From Hirudinaria manillensis (lineage: Eukaryota; Annelida; Clitellata; Hirudinida; Hirudinidae), in the NCBI GenBank assembly GCA_034509925.1, contig CM067527.1, forward strand, positions 14,056,001 through 14,120,000: DNA of 64,000 nucleotides, written 5' to 3'. The notes below the pieces were generated by a model that made no database searches, had not been told where the DNA came from, and saw nothing but the letters and a program-made list of their open reading frames with translations. This document shows, one piece after another, positions 48,132 to 62,312 of this stretch (the stretch's first letter is position 1; each line of letters opens with the position of its first letter). A program made the translations under genes and the position numbers.

Positions 48132-50630
48132 GAACGCCTCAGTACAGTTTCGAGGTTTCTGGTCAGTTTGCGTGACCAGGGGGCTTCGGACAGTGACGTA
48201 AATCAAGAGGCGATGTCCAATCCTTGTCGGCCTAGATAGCTCAGTTGGGAGAGCGTTAGACTGAAGATCTAAAGGTCCCCGGTTCAATCCCGGGTCTGGG
48301 CATAAAACCCACCGTCCCCGGTGGCCGACACAGGTTTTGGCCTACCTAGATGCAGGTCGAAGCATATCCGACCCAAACACGCTCGATAAGGCCTCGTAAA
48401 TCTAAGCCCGACCTGATATGCGAGTTCTCATTCTACCGACGCAGAGGCAAAACACGGCCTTCCCACACCGGGAATCGAACCCGGGCCGCCAACGTGAAAG
48501 GCTGGAATCCTAACCACTAGACCATGTGGGAGAACGCCTCAGTACAGTTTCGAGGTTTCTGGTCAGTTTGCGTGACCAGGGGGCTTCGGACAGTGACGTA
48601 AATCAAGAGGCGATGTCCAATCCTTGTCGGCCTAGATAGCTCAGTTGGGAGAGCGTTAGACTGAAGATCTAAAGGTCCCCGGTTCAATCCCGGGTCTGGG
48701 CATAAAACCCACCGTCCCCGGTGGCCGACACAGGTTTTGGCCTACCTAGATGCAGGTCGAAGCATATCCGACCCAAACACGCTCGATAAGGCCTCGTAAA
48801 TCTAAGCCCGACCTGATATGCGAGTTCTCATTCTACCGACGCAGAGGCAAAACACGGCCTTCCCACACCGGGAATCGAACCCGGGCCGCCAACGTGAAAG
48901 GCTGGAATCCTAACCACTAGACCATGTGGGAGAACGCCTCAGTACAGTTTCGAGGTTTCTGGTCAGTTTGCGTGACCAGGGGGCTTCGGACAGTGACGTA
49001 AATCAAGAGGCGATGTCCAATCCTTGTCGGCCTAGATAGCTCAGTTGGGAGAGCGTTAGACTGAAGATCTAAAGGTCCCCGGTTCAATCCCGGGTCTGGG
49101 CATAAAACCCACCGTCCCCGGTGGCCGACACAGGTTTTGGCCTACCTAGATGCAGGTCGAAGCATATCCGACCCAAACACGCTCGATAAGGCCTCGTAAA
49201 TCTAAGCCCGACCTGATATGCGAGTTCTCATTCTACCGACGCAGAGGCAAAACACGGCCTTCCCACACCGGGAATCGAACCCGGGCCGCCAACGTGAAAG
49301 GCTGGAATCCTAACCACTAGACCATGTGGGAGAACGCCTCAGTACAGTTTCGAGGTTTCTGGTCAGTTTGCGTGACCAGGGGGCTTCGGACAGTGACGTA
49401 AATCAAGAGGCGATGTCCAATCCTTGTCGGCCTAGATAGCTCAGTTGGGAGAGCGTTAGACTGAAGATCTAAAGGTCCCCGGTTCAATCCCGGGTCTGGG
49501 CATAAAACCCACCGTCCCCGGTGGCCGACACAGGTTTTGGCCTACCTAGATGCAGGTCGAAGCATATCCGACCCAAACACGCTCGATAAGGCCTCGTAAA
49601 TCTAAGCCCGACCTGATATGCGAGTTCTCATTCTACCGACGCAGAGGCAAAACACGGCCTTCCCACACCGGGAATCGAACCCGGGCCGCCAACGTGAAAG
49701 GCTGGAATCCTAACCACTAGACCATGTGGGAGAACGCCTCAGTACAGTTTCGAGGTTTCTGGTCAGTTTGCGTGACCAGGGGGCTTCGGACAGTGACGTA
49801 AATCAAGAGGCGATGTCCAATCCTTGTCGGCCTAGATAGCTCAGTTGGGAGAGCGTTAGACTGAAGATCTAAAGGTCCCCGGTTCAATCCCGGGTCTGGG
49901 CATAAAACCCACCGTCCCCGGTGGCCGACACAGGTTTTGGCCTACCTAGATGCAGGTCGAAGCATATCCGACCCAAACACGCTCGATAAGGCCTCGTAAA
50001 TCTAAGCCCGACCTGATATGCGAGTTCTCATTCTACCGACGCAGAGGCAAAAACACGGCCTTCCCACACCGGGAATCGAACCCGGGCCGCCAACGTGAAA
50101 GGCTGGAATCCTAACCACTAGACCATGTGGGAGAACGCCTCAGTACAGTTTCGAGGTTTCTGGTCAGTTTGCGTGACCAGGGGGCTTCGGACAGTGACGT
50201 AAATCAAGAGGCGATGTCCAATCCTTGTCGGCCTAGATAGCTCAGTTGGGAGAGCGTTAGACTGAAGATCTAAAGGTCCCCGGTTCAATCCCGGGTCTGG
50301 GCATAAAACCCACCGTCCCCGGTGGCCGACACAGGTTTTGGCCTACCTAGATGCAGGTCGAAGCATATCCGACCCAAACACGCTCGATAAGGCCTCGTAA
50401 ATCTAAGCCCGACCTGATATGCGAGTTCTCATTCTACCGACGCAGAGGCAAAACACGGCCTTCCCACACCGGGAATCGAACCCGGGCCGCCAACGTGAAA
50501 GGCTGGAATCCTAACCACTAGACCATGTGGGAGAACGCCTCAGTACAGTTTCGAGGTTTCTGGTCAGTTTGCGTGACCAGGGGGCTTCGGACAGTGACGT
50601 AAATCAAGAGGCGATGTCCAATCCTTGTCG

Positions 50631-50702
50631 GCCTAGATAGCTCAGTTGGGAGAGCGTTAGACTGAAGATCTAAAGGTCCCGGTTCAATCCCGGGTCTGGG
50701 CA
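50631..50702 (+). tRNA. tRNA-Phe variant with 1-nt C deletion before T-arm
   Basis: 72 nt; same lesion as at 35918. Confidence 0.6.
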
Positions 50703-50860
50703 TAAAAACCCACCGTCCCCGGTGGCCGACACAGGTTTTGGCCTACCTAGATGCAGGTCGAAGCATATCCGACCCAAACACGCTCGATAAGGCCTCGTAA
50801 ATCTAAGCCCGACCTGATATGCGAGTTCTCATTCTACCGACGCAGAGGCAAAACACGGCC

Positions 50861-50933
50861 TTCCCACACCGGGAATCAAAACCCGGGCCGCCAACGTGAA
50901 AGGCTGGAATCCTAACCACTAGACCATGTGGGA
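50861..50933 (-). tRNA. tRNA-Glu variant with T-arm change
   Basis: 73 nt; ATCGAACCC on + is ATCAAAACCC. Its 5' flank also has two extra bases (GGGAGAGAACG). Confidence 0.6.
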
Positions 50934-52463
50934 GAGAACGCCTCAGTACAGTTTCGAGGTTTCTGGTCAGTTTGCGTGACCAGGGGGCTTCGGACAGTGA
51001 CGTAAATCAAGAGGCGATGTCCAATCCTTGTCGGCCTAGATAGCTCAGTTGGGAGAGCGTTAGACTGAAGATCTAAAGGTCCCCGGTTCAATCCCGGGTC
51101 TGGGCATAAAACCCACCGTCCCCGGTGGCCGACACAGGTTTTGGCCTACCTAGATGCAGGTCGAAGCATATCCGACCCAAACACGCTCGATAAGGCCTCG
51201 TAAATCTAAGCCCGACCTGATATGCGAGTTCTCATTCTACCGACGCAGAGGCAAAACACGGCCTTCCCACACCGGGAATCGAACCCGGGCCGCCAACGTG
51301 AAAGGCTGGAATCCTAACCACTAGACCATGTGGGAGAACGCCTCAGTACAGTTTCGAGGTTTCTGGTCAGTTTGCGTGACCAGGGGGCTTCGGACAGTGA
51401 CGTAAATCAAGAGGCGATGTCCAATCCTTGTCGGCCTAGATAGCTCAGTTGGGAGAGCGTTAGACTGAAGATCTAAAGGTCCCCGGTTCAATCCCGGGTC
51501 TGGGCATAAAACCCACCGTCCCCGGTGGCCGACACAGGTTTTGGCCTACCTAGATGCAGGTCGAAGCATATCCGACCCAAACACGCTCGATAAGGCCTCG
51601 TAAATCTAAGCCCGACCTGATATGCGAGTTCTCATTCTACCGACGCAGAGGCAAAACACGGCCTTCCCACACCGGGAATCGAACCCGGGCCGCCAACGTG
51701 AAAGGCTGGAATCCTAACCACTAGACCATGTGGGAGAACGCCTCAGTACAGTTTCGAGGTTTCTGGTCAGTTTGCGTGACCAGGGGGCTTCGGACAGTGA
51801 CGTAAATCAAGAGGCGATGTCCAATCCTTGTCGGCCTAGATAGCTCAGTTGGGAGAGCGTTAGACTGAAGATCTAAAGGTCCCCGGTTCAATCCCGGGTC
51901 TGGGCATAAAACCCACCGTCCCCGGTGGCCGACACAGGTTTTGGCCTACCTAGATGCAGGTCGAAGCATATCCGACCCAAACACGCTCGATAAGGCCTCG
52001 TAAATCTAAGCCCGACCTGATATGCGAGTTCTCATTCTACCGACGCAGAGGCAAAACACGGCCTTCCCACACCGGGAATCGAACCCGGGCCGCCAACGTG
52101 AAAGGCTGGAATCCTAACCACTAGACCATGTGGGAGAACGCCTCAGTACAGTTTCGAGGTTTCTGGTCAGTTTGCGTGACCAGGGGGCTTCGGACAGTGA
52201 CGTAAATCAAGAGGCGATGTCCAATCCTTGTCGGCCTAGATAGCTCAGTTGGGAGAGCGTTAGACTGAAGATCTAAAGGTCCCCGGTTCAATCCCGGGTC
52301 TGGGCATAAAACCCACCGTCCCCGGTGGCCGACACAGGTTTTGGCCTACCTAGATGCAGGTCGAAGCATATCCGACCCAAACACGCTCGATAAGGCCTCG
52401 TAAATCTAAGCCCGACCTGATATGCGAGTTCTCATTCTACCGACGCAGAGGCAAAACACGGCC

Positions 52464-52535
52464 TTCCCACTCGCCGTATCGAACCCGGGCCGCCAACGTG
52501 AAAGGCTGGAATCCTAACCACTAGACCATGTGGGA
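52464..52535 (-). pseudogene. tRNA-Glu copy with substituted acceptor/T-stem
   Basis: CCCACACCGGGAATCG on + is CCCACTCGCCGTATCG. A private cluster of substitutions in a clean region, breaking the 3' side of the T-stem. Confidence 0.7.
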
Positions 52536-55500
52536 GAACGCCTCAGTACAGTTTCGAGGTTTCTGGTCAGTTTGCGTGACCAGGGGGCTTCGGACAGTGA
52601 CGTAAATCAAGAGGCGATGTCCAATCCTTGTCGGCCTAGATAGCTCAGTTGGGAGAGCGTTAGACTGAAGATCTAAAGGTCCCCGGTTCAATCCCGGGTC
52701 TGGGCATAAAACCCACCGTCCCCGGTGGCCGACACAGGTTTTGGCCTACCTAGATGCAGGTCGAAGCATATCCGACCCAAACACGCTCGATAAGGCCTCG
52801 TAAATCTAAGCCCGACCTGATATGCGAGTTCTCATTCTACCGACGCAGAGGCAAAACACGGCCTTCCCACACCGGGAATCGAACCCGGGCCGCCAACGTG
52901 AAAGGCTGGAATCCTAACCACTAGACCATGTGGGAGAACGCCTCAGTACAGTTTCGAGGTTTCTGGTCAGTTTGCGTGACCAGGGGGCTTCGGACAGTGA
53001 CGTAAATCAAGAGGCGATGTCCAATCCTTGTCGGCCTAGATAGCTCAGTTGGGAGAGCGTTAGACTGAAGATCTAAAGGTCCCCGGTTCAATCCCGGGTC
53101 TGGGCATAAAACCCACCGTCCCCGGTGGCCGACACAGGTTTTGGCCTACCTAGATGCAGGTCGAAGCATATCCGACCCAAACACGCTCGATAAGGCCTCG
53201 TAAATCTAAGCCCGACCTGATATGCGAGTTCTCATTCTACCGACGCAGAGGCAAAACACGGCCTTCCCACACCGGGAATCGAACCCGGGCCGCCAACGTG
53301 AAAGGCTGGAATCCTAACCACTAGACCATGTGGGAGAACGCCTCAGTACAGTTTCGAGGTTTCTGGTCAGTTTGCGTGACCAGGGGGCTTCGGACAGTGA
53401 CGTAAATCAAGAGGCGATGTCCAATCCTTGTCGGCCTAGATAGCTCAGTTGGGAGAGCGTTAGACTGAAGATCTAAAGGTCCCCGGTTCAATCCCGGGTC
53501 TGGGCATAAAACCCACCGTCCCCGGTGGCCGACACAGGTTTTGGCCTACCTAGATGCAGGTCGAAGCATATCCGACCCAAACACGCTCGATAAGGCCTCG
53601 TAAATCTAAGCCCGACCTGATATGCGAGTTCTCATTCTACCGACGCAGAGGCAAAACACGGCCTTCCCACACCGGGAATCGAACCCGGGCCGCCAACGTG
53701 AAAGGCTGGAATCCTAACCACTAGACCATGTGGGAGAACGCCTCAGTACAGTTTCGAGGTTTCTGGTCAGTTTGCGTGACCAGGGGGCTTCGGACAGTGA
53801 CGTAAATCAAGAGGCGATGTCCAATCCTTGTCGGCCTAGATAGCTCAGTTGGGAGAGCGTTAGACTGAAGATCTAAAGGTCCCCGGTTCAATCCCGGGTC
53901 TGGGCATAAAAACCCACCGTCCCCGGTGGCCGACACAGGTTTTGGCCTACCTAGATGCAGGTCGAAGCATATCCGACCCAAACACGCTCGATAAGGCCTC
54001 GTAAATCTAAGCCCGACCTGATATGCGAGTTCTCATTCTACCGACGCAGAGGCAAAACACGGCCTTCCCACACCGGGAATCGAACCCGGGCCGCCAACGT
54101 GAAAGGCTGGAATCCTAACCACTAGACCATGTGGGAGAACGCCTCAGTACAGTTTCGAGGTTTCTGGTCAGTTTGCGTGACCAGGGGGCTTCGGACAGTG
54201 ACGTAAATCAAGAGGCGATGTCCAATCCTTGTCGGCCTAGATAGCTCAGTTGGGAGAGCGTTAGACTGAAGATCTAAAGGTCCCCGGTTCAATCCCGGGT
54301 CTGGGCATAAAACCCACCGTCCCCGGTGGCCGACACAGGTTTTGGCCTACCTAGATGCAGGTCGAAGCATATCCGACCCAAACACGCTCGATAAGGCCTC
54401 GTAAATCTAAGCCCGACCTGATATGCGAGTTCTCATTCTACCGACGCAGAGGCAAAACACGGCCTTCCCACACCGGGAATCGAACCCGGGCCGCCAACGT
54501 GAAAGGCTGGAATCCTAACCACTAGACCATGTGGGAGAACGCCTCAGTACAGTTTCGAGGTTTCTGGTCAGTTTGCGTGACCAGGGGGCTTCGGACAGTG
54601 ACGTAAATCAAGAGGCGATGTCCAATCCTTGTCGGCCTAGATAGCTCAGTTGGGAGAGCGTTAGACTGAAGATCTAAAGGTCCCCGGTTCAATCCCGGGT
54701 CTGGGCATAAAAACCCACCGTCCCCGGTGGCCGACACAGGTTTTGGCCTACCTAGATGCAGGTCGAAGCATATGAGCCCCAAACACGCGCGTTGGGGCCT
54801 CGTGAAGCTAAGCCCGACCTGAGATGCGAGTTCTCATTCTAGCGACGCAGAGGAAAAACACGGCCTTCCCACACCGGGAATCGAACCCGGGCCGCCAACG
54901 TGAAAGGCTGGAATCCTAACCACTAGACCATGTGGGAGAACGCCTCAGTACAGTTTCGAGGTTTCTGGTCAGTTTGCGTGACCAGGGGGCTTCGGACAGT
55001 GACGTAAATCAAGAGGCGATGTCCAATCCTTGTCGGCCTAGATAGCTCAGTTGGGAGAGCGTTAGACTGAAGATCTAAAGGTCCCCGGTTCAATCCCGGG
55101 TCTGGGCATAAAACCCACCGTCCCCGGTGGCCGACACAGGTTTTGGCCTACCTAGATGCAGGTCGAAGCATATCCGACCCAAACACGCTCGATAAGGCCT
55201 CGTAAATCTAAGCCCGACCTGATATGCGAGTTCTCATTCTACCGACGCAGAGGCAAAACACGGCCTTCCCACACCGGGAATCGAACCCGGGCCGCCAACG
55301 TGAAAGGCTGGAATCCTAACCACTAGACCATGTGGGAGAACGCCTCAGTACAGTTTCGAGGTTTCTGGTCAGTTTGCGTGACCAGGGGGCTTCGGACAGT
55401 GACGTAAATCAAGAGGCGATGTCCAATCCTTGTCGGCCTAGATAGCTCAGTTGGGAGAGCGTTAGACTGAAGATCTAAAGGTCCCCGGTTCAATCCCGGG

Positions 55501-58066
55501 TCTGGGCATAAAACCCACCGTCCCCGGTGGCCGACACAGGTTTTGGCCTACCTAGATGCAGGTCGAAGCATATCCGACCCAAACACGCTCGATAAGGCCT
55601 CGTAAATCTAAGCCCGACCTGATATGCGAGTTCTCATTCTACCGACGCAGAGGCAAAACACGGCCTTCCCACACCGGGAATCGAACCCGGGCCGCCAACG
55701 TGAAAGGCTGGAATCCTAACCACTAGACCATGTGGGAGAACGCCTCAGTACAGTTTCGAGGTTTCTGGTCAGTTTGCGTGACCAGGGGGCTTCGGACAGT
55801 GACGTAAATCAAGAGGCGATGTCCAATCCTTGTCGGCCTAGATAGCTCAGTTGGGAGAGCGTTAGACTGAAGATCTAAAGGTCCCCGGTTCAATCCCGGG
55901 TCTGGGCATAAAACCCACCGTCCCCGGTGGCCGACACAGGTTTTGGCCTACCTAGATGCAGGTCGAAGCATATCCGACCCAAACACGCTCGATAAGGCCT
56001 CGTAAATCTAAGCCCGACCTGATATGCGAGTTCTCATTCTACCGACGCAGAGGCAAAACACGGCCTTCCCACACCGGGAATCGAACCCGGGCCGCCAACG
56101 TGAAAGGCTGGAATCCTAACCACTAGACCATGTGGGAGAACGCCTCAGTACAGTTTCGAGGTTTCTGGTCAGTTTGCGTGACCAGGGGGCTTCGGACAGT
56201 GACGTAAATCAAGAGGCGATGTCCAATCCTTGTCGGCCTAGATAGCTCAGTTGGGAGAGCGTTAGACTGAAGATCTAAAGGTCCCCGGTTCAATCCCGGG
56301 TCTGGGCATAAAACCCACCGTCCCCGGTGGCCGACACAGGTTTTGGCCTACCTAGATGCAGGTCGAAGCATATCCGACCCAAACACGCTCGATAAGGCCT
56401 CGTAAATCTAAGCCCGACCTGATATGCGAGTTCTCATTCTACCGACGCAGAGGCAAAACACGGCCTTCCCACACCGGGAATCGAACCCGGGCCGCCAACG
56501 TGAAAGGCTGGAATCCTAACCACTAGACCATGTGGGAGAACGCCTCAGTACAGTTTCGAGGTTTCTGGTCAGTTTGCGTGACCAGGGGGCTTCGGACAGT
56601 GACGTAAATCAAGAGGCGATGTCCAATCCTTGTCGGCCTAGATAGCTCAGTTGGGAGAGCGTTAGACTGAAGATCTAAAGGTCCCCGGTTCAATCCCGGG
56701 TCTGGGCATAAAACCCACCGTCCCCGGTGGCCGACACAGGTTTTGGCCTACCTAGATGCAGGTCGAAGCATATCCGACCCAAAAACGCTCGATAAGGCCT
56801 CGTAAATCTAAGCCCGACCTGATATGCGAGTTCTCATTCTACCGACGCAGAGGCAAAACACGGCCTTCCCACACCGGGAATCGAACCCGGGCCGCCAACG
56901 TGAAAGGCTGGAATCCTAACCACTAGACCATGTGGGAGAACGCCTCAGTACAGTTTCGAGGTTTCTGGTCAGTTTGCGTGACCAGGGGGCTTCGGACAGT
57001 GACGTAAATCAAGAGGCGATGTCCAATCCTTGTCGGCCTAGATAGCTCAGTTGGGAGAGCGTTAGACTGAAGATCTAAAGGTCCCCGGTTCAATCCCGGG
57101 TCTGGGCATAAAACCCACCGTCCCCGGTGGCCGACACAGGTTTTGGCCTACCTAGATGCAGGTCGAAGCATATCCGACCCAAACACGCTCGATAAGGCCT
57201 CGTAAATCTAAGCCCGACCTGATATGCGAGTTCTCATTCTACCGACGCAGAGGCAAAACACGGCCTTCCCACACCGGGAATCGAACCCGGGCCGCCAACG
57301 TGAAAGGCTGGAATCCTAACCACTAGACCATGTGGGAGAACGCCTCAGTACAGTTTCGAGGTTTCTGGTCAGTTTGCGTGACCAGGGGGCTTCGGACAGT
57401 GACGTAAATCAAGAGGCGATGTCCAATCCTTGTCGGCCTAGATAGCTCAGTTGGGAGAGCGTTAGACTGAAGATCTAAAGGTCCCCGGTTCAATCCCGGG
57501 TCTGGGCATAAAACCCACCGTCCCCGGTGGCCGACACAGGTTTTGGCCTACCTAGATGCAGGTCGAAGCATATCCGACCCAAACACGCTCGATAAGGCCT
57601 CGTAAATCTAAGCCCGACCTGATATGCGAGTTCTCATTCTACCGACGCAGAGGCAAAACACGGCCTTCCCACACCGGGAATCGAACCCGGGCCGCCAACG
57701 TGAAAGGCTGGAATCCTAACCACTAGACCATGTGGGAGAACGCCTCAGTACAGTTTCGAGGTTTCTGGTCAGTTTGCGTGACCAGGGGGCTTCGGACAGT
57801 GACGTAAATCAAGAGGCGATGTCCAATCCTTGTCGGCCTAGATAGCTCAGTTGGGAGAGCGTTAGACTGAAGATCTAAAGGTCCCCGGTTCAATCCCGGG
57901 TCTGGGCATAAAAACCCACCGTCCCCGGTGGCCGACACAGGTTTTGGCCTACCTAGATGCAGGTCGAAGCATATCCGACCCAAACACGCTCGATAAGGCC
58001 TCGTAAATCTAAGCCCGACCTGATATGCGAGTTCTCATTCTACCGACGCAGAGGCAAAACACGGCC

Positions 58067-58139
58067 TTCCCACACCGGGAATCGAAACCCGGGCCGCCAA
58101 CGTGAAAGGCTGGAATCCTAACCACTAGACCATGTGGGA
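58067..58139 (-). tRNA. tRNA-Glu variant with 1-nt T-loop insertion
   Basis: 73 nt; GAAACCC in place of GAACCC. Confidence 0.6.
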
Positions 58140-61100
58140 GAACGCCTCAGTACAGTTTCGAGGTTTCTGGTCAGTTTGCGTGACCAGGGGGCTTCGGACA
58201 GTGACGTAAATCAAGAGGCGATGTCCAATCCTTGTCGGCCTAGATAGCTCAGTTGGGAGAGCGTTAGACTGAAGATCTAAAGGTCCCCGGTTCAATCCCG
58301 GGTCTGGGCATAAAACCCACCGTCCCCGGTGGCCGACACAGGTTTTGGCCTACCTAGATGCAGGTCGAAGCATATCCGACCAAACAACGCTCTTTAATGC
58401 CTCGTAAATCTAAGCCCGACCTGATATGCGAGTTCTCATTCTACCGACGCAGAGGCAAAACACGGCCTTCCCACACCGGGAATCGAACCCGGGCCGCCAA
58501 CGTGAAAGGCTGGAATCCTAACCACTAGACCATGTGGGAGAACGCCTCAGTACAGTTTCGAGGTTTCTGGTCAGTTTGCGTGACCAGGGGGCTTCGGACA
58601 GTGACGTAAATCAAGAGGCGATGTCCAATCCTTGTCGGCCTAGATAGCTCAGTTGGGAGAGCGTTAGACTGAAGATCTAAAGGTCCCCGGTTCAATCCCG
58701 GGTCTGGGCATAAAACCCACCGTCCCCGGTGGCCGACACAGGTTTTGGCCTACCTAGATGCAGGTCGAAGCATATCCGACCCAAACACGCTCGATAAGGC
58801 CTCGTAAATCTAAGCCCGACCTGATATGCGAGTTCTCATTCTACCGACGCAGAGGCAAAACACGGCCTTCCCACACCGGGAATCGAACCCGGGCCGCCAA
58901 CGTGAAAGGCTGGAATCCTAACCACTAGACCATGTGGGAGAACGCCTCAGTACAGTTTCGAGGTTTCTGGTCAGTTTGCGTGACCAGGGGGCTTCGGACA
59001 GTGACGTAAATCAAGAGGCGATGTCCAATCCTTGTCGGCCTAGATAGCTCAGTTGGGAGAGCGTTAGACTGAAGATCTAAAGGTCCCCGGTTCAATCCCG
59101 GGTCTGGGCATAAAACCCACCGTCCCCGGTGGCCGACACAGGTTTTGGCCTACCTAGATGCAGGTCGAAGCATATCCGACCCAAACACGCTCGATAAGGC
59201 CTCGTAAATCTAAGCCCGACCTGATATGCGAGTTCTCATTCTACCGACGCAGAGGCAAAACACGGCCTTCCCACACCGGGAATCGAACCCGGGCCGCCAA
59301 CGTGAAAGGCTGGAATCCTAACCACTAGACCATGTGGGAGAACGCCTCAGTACAGTTTCGAGGTTTCTGGTCAGTTTGCGTGACCAGGGGGCTTCGGACA
59401 GTGACGTAAATCAAGAGGCGATGTCCAATCCTTGTCGGCCTAGATAGCTCAGTTGGGAGAGCGTTAGACTGAAGATCTAAAGGTCCCCGGTTCAATCCCG
59501 GGTCTGGGCATAAAACCCACCGTCCCCGGTGGCCGACACAGGTTTTGGCCTACCTAGATGCAGGTCGAAGCATATCCGACCCAAACACGCTCGATAAGGC
59601 CTCGTAAATCTAAGCCCGACCTGATATGCGAGTTCTCATTCTACCGACGCAGAGGCAAAACACGGCCTTCCCACACCGGGAATCGAACCCGGGCCGCCAA
59701 CGTGAAAGGCTGGAATCCTAACCACTAGACCATGTGGGAGAACGCCTCAGTACAGTTTCGAGGTTTCTGGTCAGTTTGCGTGACCAGGGGGCTTCGGACA
59801 GTGACGTAAATCAAGAGGCGATGTCCAATCCTTGTCGGCCTAGATAGCTCAGTTGGGAGAGCGTTAGACTGAAGATCTAAAGGTCCCCGGTTCAATCCCG
59901 GGTCTGGGCATAAAACCCACCGTCCCCGGTGGCCGACACAGGTTTTGGCCTACCTAGATGCAGGTCGAAGCATATCCGACCCAAACACGCTCGATAAGGC
60001 CTCGTAAATCTAAGCCCGACCTGATATGCGAGTTCTCATTCTACCGACGCAGAGGCAAAACACGGCCTTCCCACACCGGGAATCGAACCCGGGCCGCCAA
60101 CGTGAAAGGCTGGAATCCTAACCACTAGACCATGTGGGAGAACGCCTCAGTACAGTTTCGAGGTTTCTGGTCAGTTTGCGTGACCAGGGGGCTTCGGACA
60201 GTGACGTAAATCAAGAGGCGATGTCCAATCCTTGTCGGCCTAGATAGCTCAGTTGGGAGAGCGTTAGACTGAAGATCTAAAGGTCCCCGGTTCAATCCCG
60301 GGTCTGGGCATAAAACCCACCGTCCCCGGTGGCCGACACAGGTTTTGGCCTACCTAGATGCAGGTCGAAGCATATCCGACCCAAACACGCTCGATAAGGC
60401 CTCGTAAATCTAAGCCCGACCTGATATGCGAGTTCTCATTCTACCGACGCAGAGGCAAAACACGGCCTTCCCACACCGGGAATCGAACCCGGGCCGCCAA
60501 CGTGAAAGGCTGGAATCCTAACCACTAGACCATGTGGGAGAACGCCTCAGTACAGTTTCGAGGTTTCTGGTCAGTTTGCGTGACCAGGGGGCTTCGGACA
60601 GTGACGTAAATCAAGAGGCGATGTCCAATCCTTGTCGGCCTAGATAGCTCAGTTGGGAGAGCGTTAGACTGAAGATCTAAAGGTCCCCGGTTCAATCCCG
60701 GGTCTGGGCATAAAACCCACCGTCCCCGGTGGCCGACACAGGTTTTGGCCTACCTAGATGCAGGTCGAAGCATATCCGACCCAAACACGCTCGATAAGGC
60801 CTCGTAAATCTAAGCCCGACCTGATATGCGAGTTCTCATTCTACCGACGCAGAGGCAAAACACGGCCTTCCCACACCGGGAATCGAACCCGGGCCGCCAA
60901 CGTGAAAGGCTGGAATCCTAACCACTAGACCATGTGGGAGAACGCCTCAGTACAGTTTCGAGGTTTCTGGTCAGTTTGCGTGACCAGGGGGCTTCGGACA
61001 GTGACGTAAATCAAGAGGCGATGTCCAATCCTTGTCGGCCTAGATAGCTCAGTTGGGAGAGCGTTAGACTGAAGATCTAAAGGTCCCCGGTTCAATCCCG

Positions 61101-61666
61101 GGTCTGGGCATAAAACCCACCGTCCCCGGTGGCCGACACAGGTTTTGGCCTACCTAGATGCAGGTCGAAGCATATCCGACCCAAACACGCTCGATAAGGC
61201 CTCGTAAATCTAAGCCCGACCTGATATGCGAGTTCTCATTCTACCGACGCAGAGGCAAAACACGGCCTTCCCACACCGGGAATCGAACCCGGGCCGCCAA
61301 CGTGAAAGGCTGGAATCCTAACCACTAGACCATGTGGGAGAACGCCTCAGTACAGTTTCGAGGTTTCTGGTCAGTTTGCGTGACCAGGGGGCTTCGGACA
61401 GTGACGTAAATCAAGAGGCGATGTCCAATCCTTGTCGGCCTAGATAGCTCAGTTGGGAGAGCGTTAGACTGAAGATCTAAAGGTCCCCGGTTCAATCCCG
61501 GGTCTGGGCATAAAACCCACCGTCCCCGGTGGCCGACACAGGTTTTGGCCTACCTAGATGCAGGTCGAAGCATATCCGACCCAAACACGCTCGATAAGGC
61601 CTCGTAAATCTAAGCCCGACCTGATATGCGAGTTCTCATTCTACCGACGCAGAGGCAAACACGGCC

Positions 61667-61739
61667 TTCCCACACCGGGAATCGGAACCCGGGCCGCCAA
61701 CGTGAAAGGCTGGAATCCTAACCACTAGACCATGTGGGA
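61667..61739 (-). tRNA. tRNA-Glu variant with 1-nt T-loop insertion (G)
   Basis: 73 nt; ATCGAACCC is ATCGGAACCC. Confidence 0.6.
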
Positions 61740-62069
61740 GAACGCCCTCAGTACAGTTTCGAGGTTTCTGGTCAGTTTGCGTGACCAGGGGGCTTCGGAC
61801 AGTGACGTAAATCAAGAGGCGATGTCCAATCCTTGTCGGCCTAGATAGCTCAGTTGGGAGAGCGTTAGACTGAAGATCTAAAGGTCCCCGGTTCAATCCC
61901 GGGTCTGGGCATAAAACCCACCGTCCCCGGTGGCCGACACAGGTTTTGGCCTACCTAGATGCAGGTCGAAGCATATCCGACCCAAACACGCTCGATAAGG
62001 CCTCGTAAATCTAAGCGCCGACCTGATATGCGAGTTCTCATTCTACCGACGCAGAGGCAAAACACGGCC

Positions 62070-62141
62070 TTCCCACACCGGGAATCGAACCCGGGCCGCC
62101 AACGTGCAAGGCTGGAATCCTAACCACTAGACCATGTGGGA
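62070..62141 (-). tRNA. tRNA-Glu body with anticodon TGC (variant)
   Basis: A single change at 62107 turns loop CTTTCAC into CTTGCAC, so the anticodon reads TGC, the Ala (GCA) anticodon. The acceptor keeps C3:G70, not the G3:U70 that alanyl-tRNA synthetase requires, so a working Ala tRNA is unlikely. Confidence 0.8.
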
Positions 62142-62239
62142 GAACGCCTCAGTACAGTTTCGAGGTTTCTGGTCAGTTTGCGTGACCAGGGGGCTTCGGA
62201 CAGTGACGTAAATCAAGAGGCGATGGTCAATCCTTGTCG

Positions 62240-62312
62240 GCCGAGATAGCTCAGTTGGGAGAGCGTTAGACTGAAGATCTAAAGGTCCCCGGTTCAATCC
62301 CGGGTCTGGGCA
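62240..62312 (+). tRNA. tRNA-Phe variant, acceptor T4 to G
   Basis: GCCTAGA is GCCGAGA; the U4-G69 wobble becomes G-G. Confidence 0.75.

Larger units (their letters stand above)
42415..61437. repeat. Array block C: units 82-129, very uniform
   Basis: The first visible gene is Glu 42460-42531. Phe (+) start every 400 from 42630 to 49830, then 50231, 50631, every 400 from 51034 to 53834, 54235, 54635, every 400 from 55036 to 57836, and every 400 from 58238 to 61038. Glu lower ends are 230 after each Phe start except 50061, 54065, 54866 and 58067. From 42630 to about 48060 the units look identical. Diverged patches lie at 54774-54845 and 58381-58397. Confidence 0.95.
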
